Positions 27,583 through 35,991 of a stretch of DNA of 64,000 bases are shown one piece after another. Both the position numbers and the translations under genes were made by a program. Positions within the stretch are counted from its first letter, which is position 1. Every line of letters begins with the position of its first letter. The notes below the pieces were generated by a model, which ran no database searches, had not been told where the DNA came from, and saw only the letters and a list, made by a program, of their open reading frames with translations. This stretch comes from Zoogloeaceae bacterium (GTDB taxonomy: Bacteria > Pseudomonadota > Gammaproteobacteria > Burkholderiales > Rhodocyclaceae): the NCBI GenBank assembly GCA_024235595.1, contig JACKMC010000015.1, positions 26,490 through 90,489 of the forward strand, in the 5' to 3' direction.

Positions 27583-27776
27583 GAAACCTGCGGAAGTTGT
27601 TCAAGCACTTCGTCGATGCGGGCCGCAGCGTTGTCGACCTTGGCCTCGAGGCGACGATTGGCGCTCTCGAGTTCGGCCACACGGGTGCGCAGGGCACGGT
27701 TCTCGGACTTCTCGGCCTCGAAGAGGCTGACGAGTTGTTCGACCTGTTGCTCAAGTTTGCTGATTTCGGCGTCCAT
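27579..27776 (-). CDS. zapB: ZapB-like coiled-coil protein (TIGR02449 type)
   Basis: A 65-residue protein that is almost entirely coiled coil (ISKLEQQVEQLVSLFEAE, then AELESANRRLEAKVDNA). It lies directly upstream of and overlapping zapA, the position of the TIGR02449 family, which is thought to act in division with ZapA. ATG 27776 is used; a GTG at 27800 would add eight residues without a better ribosome site. The gene symbol is by analogy with E. coli ZapB, which shares the coiled-coil form. Confidence 0.75.
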   Translation of the reverse strand: MDAEISKLEQQVEQLVSLFEAEKSENRALRTRVAELESANRRLEAKVDNAAARIDEVLEQLPQVS

Positions 27777-27809
27777 GGCGGGAAATGGTAGAGAGGCCAC
27801 ACAGGGCGG

Positions 27810-29324
27810 TCAAGCGCGCTGATCGAATGCCGTGGCGATTGGCGCGGCACGCGGCGCCGCAAAGCCCGAAACCCACTGCGCCAGGATGTCGAGCCGCAGC
27901 GAGTCCTCCACCGCATCGGCGAGTCGCTCGAGGTCCGTCTCGCGGCGCGCGGCAATGTCGACGCTTGCGATCTCCCCCGCCCCGGCCCAGCCCAGCAGGG
28001 CAGACAGCGCGGCCGGCGAATCGAGGAGCCCGTGGGCATAACAGGCGGCGACCTGGCCGTCCGTCGAGACCGCCCCGTCGAGGCGCCCGTCGTCGAAACG
28101 CAGCAGCGCGCGCGCGGTGTCCGGGCCTCGCGTCACGCCCATGTGGATCTCGTAGCCTTGCATCCGGGCCCCGCCGCCCACAAGCAGCTCGCCATCCACC
28201 GAGGAGAGGCATTTTTCGCGCGCGAGCTCGGTCTCCACCTCGAGATGGCCAAGGCCGGCCATGCTCCCGGGAGCGCCTTCGACACCAAGGCGATCGTGCA
28301 AGCGCCGGCCGAGCATCTGGTAGCCGCCACAGATACCGAGCAGCTTGCCGCCGTAGCGAAGGTGGCGCGCGATCTCCGCCTCCCAGCCCTGCTCACGCAG
28401 CCATGAGAGGTCGGCCTGCACGCTCTTGGAACCGGGCAGCACGAGCAGATCGGCGGGCGGAATGCGCTGGCCCGGGCCGACCCAGCGAAAGTCGACCTCT
28501 GGATGCAATCGCAGCGGGTCGAGATCGGTATGGTTGGAGATGCGGGGATAGACCGGTGCCACGACGCGGATTCTTGCTGCGACCTTTTCGGCCCGCGCAT
28601 CGCCGAGTGCGTCTTCGGCATCGAGGAAGAGCCCGTGCAGGTACGGCAGCACGCCAAGCACCGGCCGCCCGGTGCGCGCTTCCAGCCATTCGAGACCGGG
28701 CTCGAGCAGCCCGACATCGCCGCGAAAGCGGTTGATCACGAAGCCTTTCACGCGCGCCTGCTCGGACCGGCTGAGCAGCTCGAGCGTCCCCACCAGGTGC
28801 GCGAACACGCCCCCCTTGTCGATGTCGGCAATCAGGATCACCGGGCAGTCCACCGCTTCGGCAAAGCCCATGTTGGCGATGTCGCGATCGCGCAGGTTGA
28901 TCTCCGCCGGGCTGCCCGCGCCTTCGACCAGCACCGCGTCATAGGCCGCGGTGAGGCGTTGCCAGCTCTCGAGCACGGCCGACATCGCGCGCGGCTTGTA
29001 GTCGTGATAGTCCCGTGCGGACAGATTCGCCACCACCTTGCCGTGAATGATGACCTGGGCACCGATGTCGCTCGCCGGCTTGAGCAGGACCGGATTGAAA
29101 TCGGTGTGCAGCGCCACCCCGGCGGCCAGCGCCTGCAGCGCCTGGGCGCGTCCGATCTCGCCGCCATCGGGCGTCACCGCCGAATTCAGCGCCATGTTCT
29201 GCGGCTTGAAGGGCGCCACCCGCAGGCCGCGCCGCGCGAGCACCCGCGCGAGCCCTGCGACCAGCGTGCTCTTGCCCGCATCGGAAGTGGTGCCCTGGAC
29301 CATCAAGGTGGCTGCGCTTGTCAT
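27810..29324 (-). CDS. cobQ: Cobyric acid synthase CobQ
   Basis: A 504-residue amidotransferase-ligase that amidates adenosylcobyrinic acid a,c-diamide at four side chains, using glutamine and ATP. The N-terminal dethiobiotin-synthetase-like domain has VQGTTSDAGKS (residues 9-19), and the C-terminal glutaminase domain has the nucleophile Cys in LLGICGGYQMLG and the His in CYAHGLLDS. It is divergent from cobD over 72 bp, so the two halves of the cobalamin cluster share a promoter region. No cobalamin riboswitch is recognisable there. Confidence 0.95.
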   Translation of the reverse strand: MTSAATLMVQGTTSDAGKSTLVAGLARVLARRGLRVAPFKPQNMALNSAVTPDGGEIGRAQALQALAAGVALHTDFNPVLLKPASDIGAQVIIHGKVVANLSARDYHDYKPRAMSAVLESWQRLTAAYDAVLVEGAGSPAEINLRDRDIANMGFAEAVDCPVILIADIDKGGVFAHLVGTLELLSRSEQARVKGFVINRFRGDVGLLEPGLEWLEARTGRPVLGVLPYLHGLFLDAEDALGDARAEKVAARIRVVAPVYPRISNHTDLDPLRLHPEVDFRWVGPGQRIPPADLLVLPGSKSVQADLSWLREQGWEAEIARHLRYGGKLLGICGGYQMLGRRLHDRLGVEGAPGSMAGLGHLEVETELAREKCLSSVDGELLVGGGARMQGYEIHMGVTRGPDTARALLRFDDGRLDGAVSTDGQVAACYAHGLLDSPAALSALLGWAGAGEIASVDIAARRETDLERLADAVEDSLRLDILAQWVSGFAAPRAAPIATAFDQRA

Positions 29325-29396
29325 GAAGTAGAATGCCTGCTTTCCTGAATGCCGCGGATTATCGCACGCCGTCACGCGCCCTCCGCCGCCATCCCG

Positions 29397-30353
29397 ATGC
29401 TTGCCGACACGCCCTTCCTCTTCGTTTTCATGGCCTTGCTGGGCGGGGTCGCGCTCGACCGCATCTTCGGCGAAGCACGTCGCTGGCATCCGCTGGTGGG
29501 CTTCGGCCGCTTCGCATCCGCACTCGAGGCTCGCCTCAACGGATCGCAGGCCATCGGCGCGCGCGAACTGCAGCTTCGCGGCTTGCTGGCATGGCTGCTC
29601 GCGGTGCTCGCCTGGGTGGTCGCCGCATCCCTGCTGCGCAGCATCGGCCCTGTGATCGGCTGGCTGGTCGACGTCTCGCTGCTCTACCTCGCGCTCGGCG
29701 GCCGCAGCCTGGCCGAACACGCCGAGGCGGTGGCGGCTCCCCTTGCCAGCGGCGATCTGGCCGAGGCACGCCGGCGTGTCGGCTGGATGGTGTCGCGCGA
29801 CACCGCGCAACTCGACGAGCGCGGAGTCGCCCGCGCGGGCGTCGAATCGGTGCTGGAGAACGGCAACGATGCGGTGTTCGGGGCCCTCTTCTGGTTCCTG
29901 GTCGCAGGAGGCCCGGGGGCCTTGCTGTTTCGCCTTGCCAACACGCTCGACGCGATGTGGGGTTACCGCAACCAGCGCTTTCTCGACTTCGGCCGGGCCG
30001 CAGCCCGCATCGACGACCTGCTCAACTGGGCCCCGGCCCGCCTCACGGCGCTCAGCTACGCCCTGCTCGGTGCAACCAGCCGCTCACTGGCCTGCTGGCG
30101 CGCGCAGGCGCCGGCATGGGACAGCCCCAATGCCGGCGCGGTGATGGCCGCAGGGGCGGGCGCGCTCGACGTGCAACTCGGCGGCAGCGCGGTGTATCAC
30201 GGCAGGCTCGAAGCGCGGCCGCCACTGGGTGCCGGCATGCCGCCGGACGCAGGGACCATCCGCCGCGCGATCCGGCTGGTCGCTCACGCGACGAGGCTGT
30301 GGCTGGGCGTCGCCGCACTCGTCGCACTGGCGAGCGTGCTGAGCCATGCTTGA
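29397..30353 (+). CDS. cobD: Adenosylcobinamide-phosphate synthase CobD/CbiB
   Basis: A 318-residue membrane enzyme that attaches aminopropanol (or its phosphate) to cobyric acid. Signature stretches are DRIFGEARRWHPLVGFG and SRDTAQLDERGVARAGVESV, followed by LDAMWGYRN. Several membrane helices are present. The ATG at 29397 is used; a frame from 29349 exists but adds a polar segment before the first helix. It overlaps cobC by 8 bp. Confidence 0.93.
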   Translation: MLADTPFLFVFMALLGGVALDRIFGEARRWHPLVGFGRFASALEARLNGSQAIGARELQLRGLLAWLLAVLAWVVAASLLRSIGPVIGWLVDVSLLYLALGGRSLAEHAEAVAAPLASGDLAEARRRVGWMVSRDTAQLDERGVARAGVESVLENGNDAVFGALFWFLVAGGPGALLFRLANTLDAMWGYRNQRFLDFGRAAARIDDLLNWAPARLTALSYALLGATSRSLACWRAQAPAWDSPNAGAVMAAGAGALDVQLGGSAVYHGRLEARPPLGAGMPPDAGTIRRAIRLVAHATRLWLGVAALVALASVLSHA

Positions 30354-31356
30354 GCATGGCGGACGCCGCCGCGAGGCGGCAGCGCGTTTTGGCATTGCGC
30401 TTGCCGACTGGCTGGACCTGTCCACCGGCATCAACCCGCGCGGCTATCCGCCTCCCGCCGTACCTTCCGAACACTGGCTGCGCCTGCCCGAGGAAGACGA
30501 CGGCCTCGAGGCCGCAGCCGCGGCCTACTACGACAGCACCGAACTGCTTGCGCTTGCGGGTTCGCAGGCCGCGATCCAGGCACTCCCGCGAGTGCTCTTC
30601 CCTGCCACGAAGCGGCCGCGCATCGGCATCCTCGCGCCAAGTTACGCGGAACACGCCCGTGCCTGGCGGACTGCCGAGCTCTCGGCGTTCGGCCCGGCAG
30701 GCATCGACGAGGCCATCGCGCATGTCGACGGATTGCTGCTGGTCCACCCCAACAACCCCACCGGCCACAGGTGGCCGCCCGCGCAGCTGCTCGCGTGGCA
30801 CGAACGGCTCGCCGCACGCGGCGGCTGGCTGGTGATCGACGAAGCCTTTGTCGACACCACTCCCGAGCTCAGCCTTGCCGCGCACGCCGGCGCGCCCGGC
30901 CTGGTGATCCTGCGCTCGCTGGGCAAGTTCTTCGGCCTCGCCGGGCTGCGGGTCGGTTTCGTCCTTGCCGCGCGCCCGGTGCGCGATGGGCTGCGCGAGG
31001 CACTGGGTCCATGGACGCTGAGCGGACCGTCCCGCTTCGTGGCCACCCGCGCCCTGCTGGATACCGGCTGGCAGCGCGAAACGCGGGCCCGGCTCGAAGC
31101 CGAGGGCAAGCGCCTCGAGCGGCTGCTCCTCGAATGCGGCCTGGGTCGCAGCACGGGCTGCAGCCTTTTCCGCTACGTCGAATGCAGCGATGCATTGGAA
31201 CTCCACCGCGCACTCGCGCAACAAGGCATTCTCGTGCGCCTGTTCGATCGACCCGCGGCCCTGCGCTTCGGGCTGCCCGCCGATGAACGCGAATGGACGA
31301 GGCTCGCGGCTGGCCTGCACGCGCTCGCCCGCAACAGGATCCGTATTCCCACATGA
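30346..31356 (+). CDS. cobC: L-threonine-O-3-phosphate decarboxylase (aminotransferase fold)
   Basis: A 336-residue fold-type I PLP enzyme related to HisC, making (R)-1-amino-2-propanol phosphate for the cobalamin side chain. It shows VHPNNPTGH, the Asp in LVIDEAFVD and the Schiff-base Lys in LRSLGKFFGLAGLRVG. It overlaps cobD and is followed by btuF with ATGA overlap. Named CobC in aerobic-pathway nomenclature (CobD in Salmonella); histidinol-phosphate aminotransferase is excluded by context. Confidence 0.9.
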   Translation: MLEHGGRRREAAARFGIALADWLDLSTGINPRGYPPPAVPSEHWLRLPEEDDGLEAAAAAYYDSTELLALAGSQAAIQALPRVLFPATKRPRIGILAPSYAEHARAWRTAELSAFGPAGIDEAIAHVDGLLLVHPNNPTGHRWPPAQLLAWHERLAARGGWLVIDEAFVDTTPELSLAAHAGAPGLVILRSLGKFFGLAGLRVGFVLAARPVRDGLREALGPWTLSGPSRFVATRALLDTGWQRETRARLEAEGKRLERLLLECGLGRSTGCSLFRYVECSDALELHRALAQQGILVRLFDRPAALRFGLPADEREWTRLAAGLHALARNRIRIPT

Positions 31357-32258
31357 ACGAGCACTGCCTGCGCTTCGCCGCCACCATCGGTCTCCTGCTG
31401 CTCGCCTCGCACACCATCGCCGCGCCGATCAGCGTGATCGACGACACTGGCCGCAACATCTCGCTGGCCGGCCCGGCCAAGCGCATCGTCAGCCTCGCCC
31501 CGCACATCACCGAGCTTCTCTACGCAGCCGGCGCCGGCGATCGCGTGGTCGGCGCGGTGGCCTACAGCGACTACCCCGCGGCCGCCAGCACCCTCCCCAG
31601 AGTGGGTGGCTACAGCGCGATCGACATGGAGGCCGTCGCCGCCTTGCGGCCCGACCTGGTGATCGCCTGGAAGAGCGGCAATCGCGACGCGCATCTCGAG
31701 CGCTTTGCGGCGCTCGGCATCCCGGTGTTCGTGAACGAACCTCGCTCCATGGACGACGTGGCGCGCTCGCTCGAGCGGATCGGCACCCTCGCCGGCACCG
31801 GAGAGACAGCCAAAGTGGCGGCCAGCAGCTTCCGCGAGCGGCGTGACGAGCTCTTCGCCCGCTATGCCAGGCGGCCCCCGGTGCGGATGTTCTACCAGAT
31901 CTGGGACCAGCCGCTGATGACCATCAACGGCAAGCACCTCATCTCCGACGTGATGCGGCTTTGCGGCGGCAGCAACGTATTCGCCGGGCTCGACCAGCTT
32001 GCCCCGCGCATCGGCACCGAGGCGGTACTCGCCGCCGACCCCGAGGCGATCGTCGCCAGCGGCATGGGCGATGCCCGCCCCGAGTGGCTCGACCGCTGGC
32101 ACAAGTGGCCGCAACTCACGGCCGTCGCGCGCCACAACCTGTTCTTCATTCCGCCCGAGATCATGCAGCGCCACACCCCACGCATTCTCGACGGTGCCGA
32201 GCGGCTCTGCGCACAGCTCGAGAGCGCCCGCAGCCGTCGGCCGGAGCGCACACGGTGA
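31353..32258 (+). CDS. btuF: Vitamin B12 ABC-transporter substrate-binding protein
   Basis: A 301-residue periplasmic cobalamin-binding protein with a signal peptide (about 1-23, MNEHCLRF...HTIAAP) and a two-lobed class III binding fold: KRIVSLAPHITELLYAAGAGD, then VGGYSAIDMEAVAALRPDLV. ATG 31353 overlaps the stop of cobC. Permease and ATPase genes are not in this window, so it would have to work with components encoded elsewhere. Confidence 0.88.
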   Translation: MNEHCLRFAATIGLLLLASHTIAAPISVIDDTGRNISLAGPAKRIVSLAPHITELLYAAGAGDRVVGAVAYSDYPAAASTLPRVGGYSAIDMEAVAALRPDLVIAWKSGNRDAHLERFAALGIPVFVNEPRSMDDVARSLERIGTLAGTGETAKVAASSFRERRDELFARYARRPPVRMFYQIWDQPLMTINGKHLISDVMRLCGGSNVFAGLDQLAPRIGTEAVLAADPEAIVASGMGDARPEWLDRWHKWPQLTAVARHNLFFIPPEIMQRHTPRILDGAERLCAQLESARSRRPERTR

Positions 32259-33058
32259 GCCGCCTGCCGCAGCGCATCGTGTGCCTGTCCACCGAGACGG
32301 TCGAGGTGTTGTATGCACTTGGCGAGGAGGCACGCATCGCAGGCATCTCCGGATTCACCGTGCGTCCGGCGCGGGCGCGCAAGGAGAAACCGAAGGTCAG
32401 CGGTTTCTCGAGCGCACGGATCGGTCGCATCCTCGCCGTCGAGCCGGACCTGGTGCTGGCCTTCTCCGACCTCCAGGCCGACATCTGCCGCGACCTGGCC
32501 AGGGCCGGTGTCGCGGTGCATACCTTCAATCAACGCGATGTCGACGGCATCCTCGCGATGATCGCCACCCTCGGGCGGCTGGTCGGCGCCAGCGCGCGCG
32601 CCGAGACGCTGGTCGTCGGCCTCGAGCAGCAAATCGTCAGCGCACGCCGCGACGGCGAGGCACGACGAGATCGCCTCGGTCGAACGCCACGGGTCTACTT
32701 CGAGGAGTGGGACGAGCCGATGATCTCGGCAATCCGCTGGGTCTCGGAGCTGATCGGGATCGCCGGCGGCGAGGACATCTTCGCCGAACTCGCGCTCAAG
32801 CAAGGTGCCGCCGAACGCATCATCGCCGACCCCGCGGAGGTCGTGACCCGCGCCCCGGAGCTGATCATCGGCTCATGGTGCGGCAAGCGCTTCAGGCCCG
32901 AGCAACTCGCCGGTCGTGCAGGCTGGAGCACGATCCCGGCGGTGCAAAGGGGAATGATCGGCGAGATCAAGTCGGCCCTTATACTCTCGCCGGGTATCTG
33001 CGCGATCAGCGAGGGGCTGCCGGCAATTGCGGCGCTGCTCGACAGACTCGAGCCTTGA
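32255..33058 (+). CDS. Second cobalamin/siderophore-type binding protein, no signal peptide
   Basis: A 267-residue protein of the same class III binding fold (RIVCLSTETVEVLYALGEE; RIGRILAVEPDLVLAFSDLQ; SPGICAISEGL). The GTG start at 32255 overlaps the stop of btuF. It begins directly at the mature fold and lacks any hydrophobic N-terminal segment, so it looks cytoplasmic. It is a divergent relative of btuF rather than a simple duplicate. A role in intracellular cobalamin or corrinoid handling is inferred from context only. Confidence 0.8.
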   Translation: MSRLPQRIVCLSTETVEVLYALGEEARIAGISGFTVRPARARKEKPKVSGFSSARIGRILAVEPDLVLAFSDLQADICRDLARAGVAVHTFNQRDVDGILAMIATLGRLVGASARAETLVVGLEQQIVSARRDGEARRDRLGRTPRVYFEEWDEPMISAIRWVSELIGIAGGEDIFAELALKQGAAERIIADPAEVVTRAPELIIGSWCGKRFRPEQLAGRAGWSTIPAVQRGMIGEIKSALILSPGICAISEGLPAIAALLDRLEP

Positions 33059-33067
33059 GGAGAGACG

Positions 33068-33475
33068 ATGTCGATTTCGATCGATCAGGCGACTGCGATG
33101 ATGGACGAGATCTTCGCGCCGTGGATCAGGCAACTGGCGATGACACCGGTTGCGGTATCCGATACCGAAGCGGTCCTGCGACTTCCGGCCAGCGAGGCCT
33201 TGCGCCATGTCGGTGGCGTGATCTGCGGCCAGGTCTTCATGTCGGCAGCCGACACCGCCATGGTCATCGCGATCTCGAGCGCACTCGGCGGCTTTCGTCC
33301 GATGACCACCGTGAGCCTCAACACCAGCTTCATGCGCCCGGTTGCCGAGGGCGAGCTCACGGTCACCGCGCGCGTTCTGCGGCTCGGCCGCTCGCTGGTG
33401 TTCGGCGAGATCGACATCGCTGGCAGTGACGGTCGCACCGCAGCCCGCGCGACCACGACCTACGCGCTGCTGTAG
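33068..33475 (+). CDS. PaaI-type hotdog-fold thioesterase
   Basis: A 135-residue hotdog protein with HVGGVICGQVFMSAADTAMVIAI and TTVSLNTSFMRPVAEGELTV, the layout of PaaI/4HBT thioesterases. It probably hydrolyses an acyl-CoA, substrate unknown. It follows the cobalamin-binding protein by 9 bp, with GGAGAG before ATG 33068, so it may be cotranscribed although functionally unrelated. Confidence 0.85.
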   Translation: MSISIDQATAMMDEIFAPWIRQLAMTPVAVSDTEAVLRLPASEALRHVGGVICGQVFMSAADTAMVIAISSALGGFRPMTTVSLNTSFMRPVAEGELTVTARVLRLGRSLVFGEIDIAGSDGRTAARATTTYALL

Positions 33476-33557
33476 CGCGCGGGGGGCCACGCTCCCGTGA
33501 GCCCAGGCGCATCAGAACTTGTTAATATCCTTCTGCGCTTTACAGGAGGAGACTGCC

Positions 33558-34604
33558 ATGAAGGCTGGATACACGGCCGCCGGCGCAACGCGTCGTCGCA
33601 CATTTCTGCGCCTGGGCCTCGGCACCGCCACGCTGGCAGGCACTGCGGCACTGCTGCCCTGGGCGCACATCGGCGCCCTCGCACGCGACATGGACAACTT
33701 CATCAAGGGACCGCCGGTGCCTGACATCGGGCCGACGCAGTTGTCCGAACGAGTCTGGATGATCTACTCACCCGACGGTTTTCCGACCCCGGAGAACCTC
33801 GGCATGATGTGCAACGTCACCTTCGTGCTGAGTTCGCAGGGCGTGGTGATCCTCGATTCCGGCGCCTCGCTGCAGATCGGCGAAATGGCGATACGGCAGA
33901 TCCGCAAGCTCACCGACAAGCCGGTCATTGCGATCTTCAATTCCCACTATCACGGCGATCACTGGCTCGGCAACCAGGCCTATGTCGAGGCTTTCGGCAA
34001 CGACATGCCGATCTATGCACACCCCGAAAGCAAGGCCAGGATCGAAGGCTTCGAAGGCAACAGCTGGCGCACGCTGATGGAGAAATGGACCAACCAGAGC
34101 ACCGTCGGCACCATGATCGTCCCGCCCAACCGGACCGTCCAACACGGTGCCGAGTTCTCGTTCGGCGACACCACGCTGCGGGTGCATCACTACGGCGTTG
34201 CCCATACCCCGGGAGACATCTGCGTCGAGGTCGTGGAAGACCGCCTCACCCACGTTGGCGACGTCGCCATGGACCGTCGCATCGCCAACATGGACGATGG
34301 CAAATACCTCGGCACCTTTGCCTTCTATGACGCGCTGGAGAAGAATGCCTCGTCCACTGTCTGGGTGCCCGGCCATGGGCATCCCGGTGGCGATGTCCTG
34401 CGCTGGAACCGGGAACTGTTCGAAGGGATCTACCGCAACTGCGAAGCCGCGTTCAAGGCCGGCAAGGGCATGGCGGCAGCCCGCGAGATGGTGCTCGCCG
34501 ACCCCCGCGTGGCCAGTCGCGCCGCCGACACCAAGGGCTTCGACAACAACATCGGCAAATACGTCAGCCTGGCCTACCTGGAGGCCGAGGAGAACAATTT
34601 CTAA
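33558..34604 (+). CDS. Exported MBL-fold metallohydrolase
   Basis: A 348-residue metallo-beta-lactamase-fold protein. The N-terminus TRRRTFLRLGLGTATLAG is a twin-arginine-like signal, so export of the folded metalloprotein is likely. The metal motif is HYHGDHW, with further His in GVAHTPGD, Asp in THVGDVAMD and His in VPGHGHPGG. It resembles periplasmic hydrolases encoded near quinoprotein or cyclase-like systems, but no such partner is nearby. ATG 33558 is supported by AGGAGGAG. Substrate unknown. Confidence 0.82.
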   Translation: MKAGYTAAGATRRRTFLRLGLGTATLAGTAALLPWAHIGALARDMDNFIKGPPVPDIGPTQLSERVWMIYSPDGFPTPENLGMMCNVTFVLSSQGVVILDSGASLQIGEMAIRQIRKLTDKPVIAIFNSHYHGDHWLGNQAYVEAFGNDMPIYAHPESKARIEGFEGNSWRTLMEKWTNQSTVGTMIVPPNRTVQHGAEFSFGDTTLRVHHYGVAHTPGDICVEVVEDRLTHVGDVAMDRRIANMDDGKYLGTFAFYDALEKNASSTVWVPGHGHPGGDVLRWNRELFEGIYRNCEAAFKAGKGMAAAREMVLADPRVASRAADTKGFDNNIGKYVSLAYLEAEENNF

Positions 34605-34628
34605 GGCAGCGGGCGAATGCGTGCCGGC

Positions 34629-35726
34629 TCAGGCAGCCAACAGGGATGGCGCGCGGTCGAAGCGGTGCTGCAGCACCGGCAGCAGCTTGCGAAAATAGCA
34701 ATGGGCCGCCGAAGGCGCTTCGTCGATCAAGGAATGCAGCCCCACCTGCAGGGCGGCGAGCCGGTCGCCGAGCGCGGGATGGAGCTCCGCTCCGGGTTCG
34801 TCGAGCAACTCTGCGGTACATAGGGCGCCGCGCAAGGCCCGCAGCAGGCTGCGGTCGCCGCGCTCCAGCATGTAGCAGGCGTCGCGGGTGTCACCACCAT
34901 GCGAATCATCGGTCGAATCCGCCAGCCAGCAGGCAGCGTGGTGGATCTGGGCCTTCAGGGCGACCTCGATCAAGGCCTCGGCGAGCGCTTCGGCGCCGAC
35001 CATGTCGGCTGCGACCGCATCCGCCTCGAACTCCTCGAGGTAGGAAAGCTCGAGCAAGGACCATACGAAACGGTCCGACAAGCGCCTTAGCGGAATCGCT
35101 ACGATTCGGGAGATGGCGTCCGGACTGCTCTCGATACGATCCACGACCCTCAGCCACCAGGCCCTGAAATGTGCGCTCCAGGCCTTCTCGCCGATGCGCT
35201 GACGCCCCAGGTGAGCAATCTCGTGGGCCAGAATCGCGTGCAACTGACGCGGATTGACACTCTGCAGCAGCGGCAGCCCCACAACCAGCACCGATTCCAT
35301 CGGCCCCCACAGACCATGGCGCGGACGCGTGACCAGGGCGGCATTCAAATCCTCGCTGATCAGCACGTGGTCGACCATCGGCACTTCAAGCTGTTCGCAC
35401 AGGCGCGCAACGACCCGCCGAAACCGCAGCGCCTCCCCGGCCGCCAGGGTGATCCCCGAAGGCAAGGGCGGAACCCGTGCGAAAAGCCAGCGCGCGATCA
35501 CCACGGCCAGCGTTGCCGGCAAGGCGGCCAGCGCCAAGCGCAGCGCCGCTGAAGACCCGGCAAGCAGATAGCCGCCAAGCAGGGCGAGCGCAAGAGCGCT
35601 TGTGCACAGCAAGAGAAACAGGCTCACCCCAAGCCCGAGCATGGCCTCGAGATTCAGCTCCCGATACAAGGCAGCACGCTGCTGTCGCGACCCAGCCGCT
35701 TCCGCTCTGCAGTCCATTGTCCGCAT
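34629..35726 (-). CDS. M48-family membrane metallopeptidase
   Basis: A 365-residue HtpX/Oma1-like protein with two N-terminal membrane helices (about residues 30-75) and a zinc site HEIAH in LHAILAHEIAHLGRQ, with the third ligand Glu in YLEEFEADAVAAD. The C-terminal part is helical and less conserved. It is convergent with the MBL-fold gene. ATG 35726 follows GAGGGGG; another ATG three codons later is possible. Confidence 0.82.
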   Translation of the reverse strand: MRTMDCRAEAAGSRQQRAALYRELNLEAMLGLGVSLFLLLCTSALALALLGGYLLAGSSAALRLALAALPATLAVVIARWLFARVPPLPSGITLAAGEALRFRRVVARLCEQLEVPMVDHVLISEDLNAALVTRPRHGLWGPMESVLVVGLPLLQSVNPRQLHAILAHEIAHLGRQRIGEKAWSAHFRAWWLRVVDRIESSPDAISRIVAIPLRRLSDRFVWSLLELSYLEEFEADAVAADMVGAEALAEALIEVALKAQIHHAACWLADSTDDSHGGDTRDACYMLERGDRSLLRALRGALCTAELLDEPGAELHPALGDRLAALQVGLHSLIDEAPSAAHCYFRKLLPVLQHRFDRAPSLLAA

Positions 35727-35991
35727 CCCCCTCTTTCTTCTTCTTCAGAAACACTGTAACCCCTTATTAAGAAAGAGAAAATTGAACGAAAGTTATAGCC
35801 CCTCAAAAAAACCCGGTCGGCGTACGAATGCGGCATAGCCGTGCACGCCAAGCCATTGTTCAGTGAACGCTTATTTGCAACGAGTTCTTTCACAGGAATT
35901 TTGCAGCACAGCATCAGGAGCGCGGGAGTCGGTCCCAAAACCACCGACAGCATGGCCCGCGGAGGCCTAGACCGCCCCCGCGGACCATGAC
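35727..35991. other. AT-richer spacer between leuA and the M48 gene
   Basis: About 265 bp, clearly lower in GC than its surroundings near 35740-35820. It should hold the minus-strand promoter of the M48 gene, but no convincing -35/-10 pair or strong hairpin for leuA termination could be fixed. Confidence 0.4.

Noticed and set aside
29325..29396. Cobalamin riboswitch between cobQ and cobD
   Set aside because: The gap is only 72 bp, too short, and lacks the B12-box-like core.
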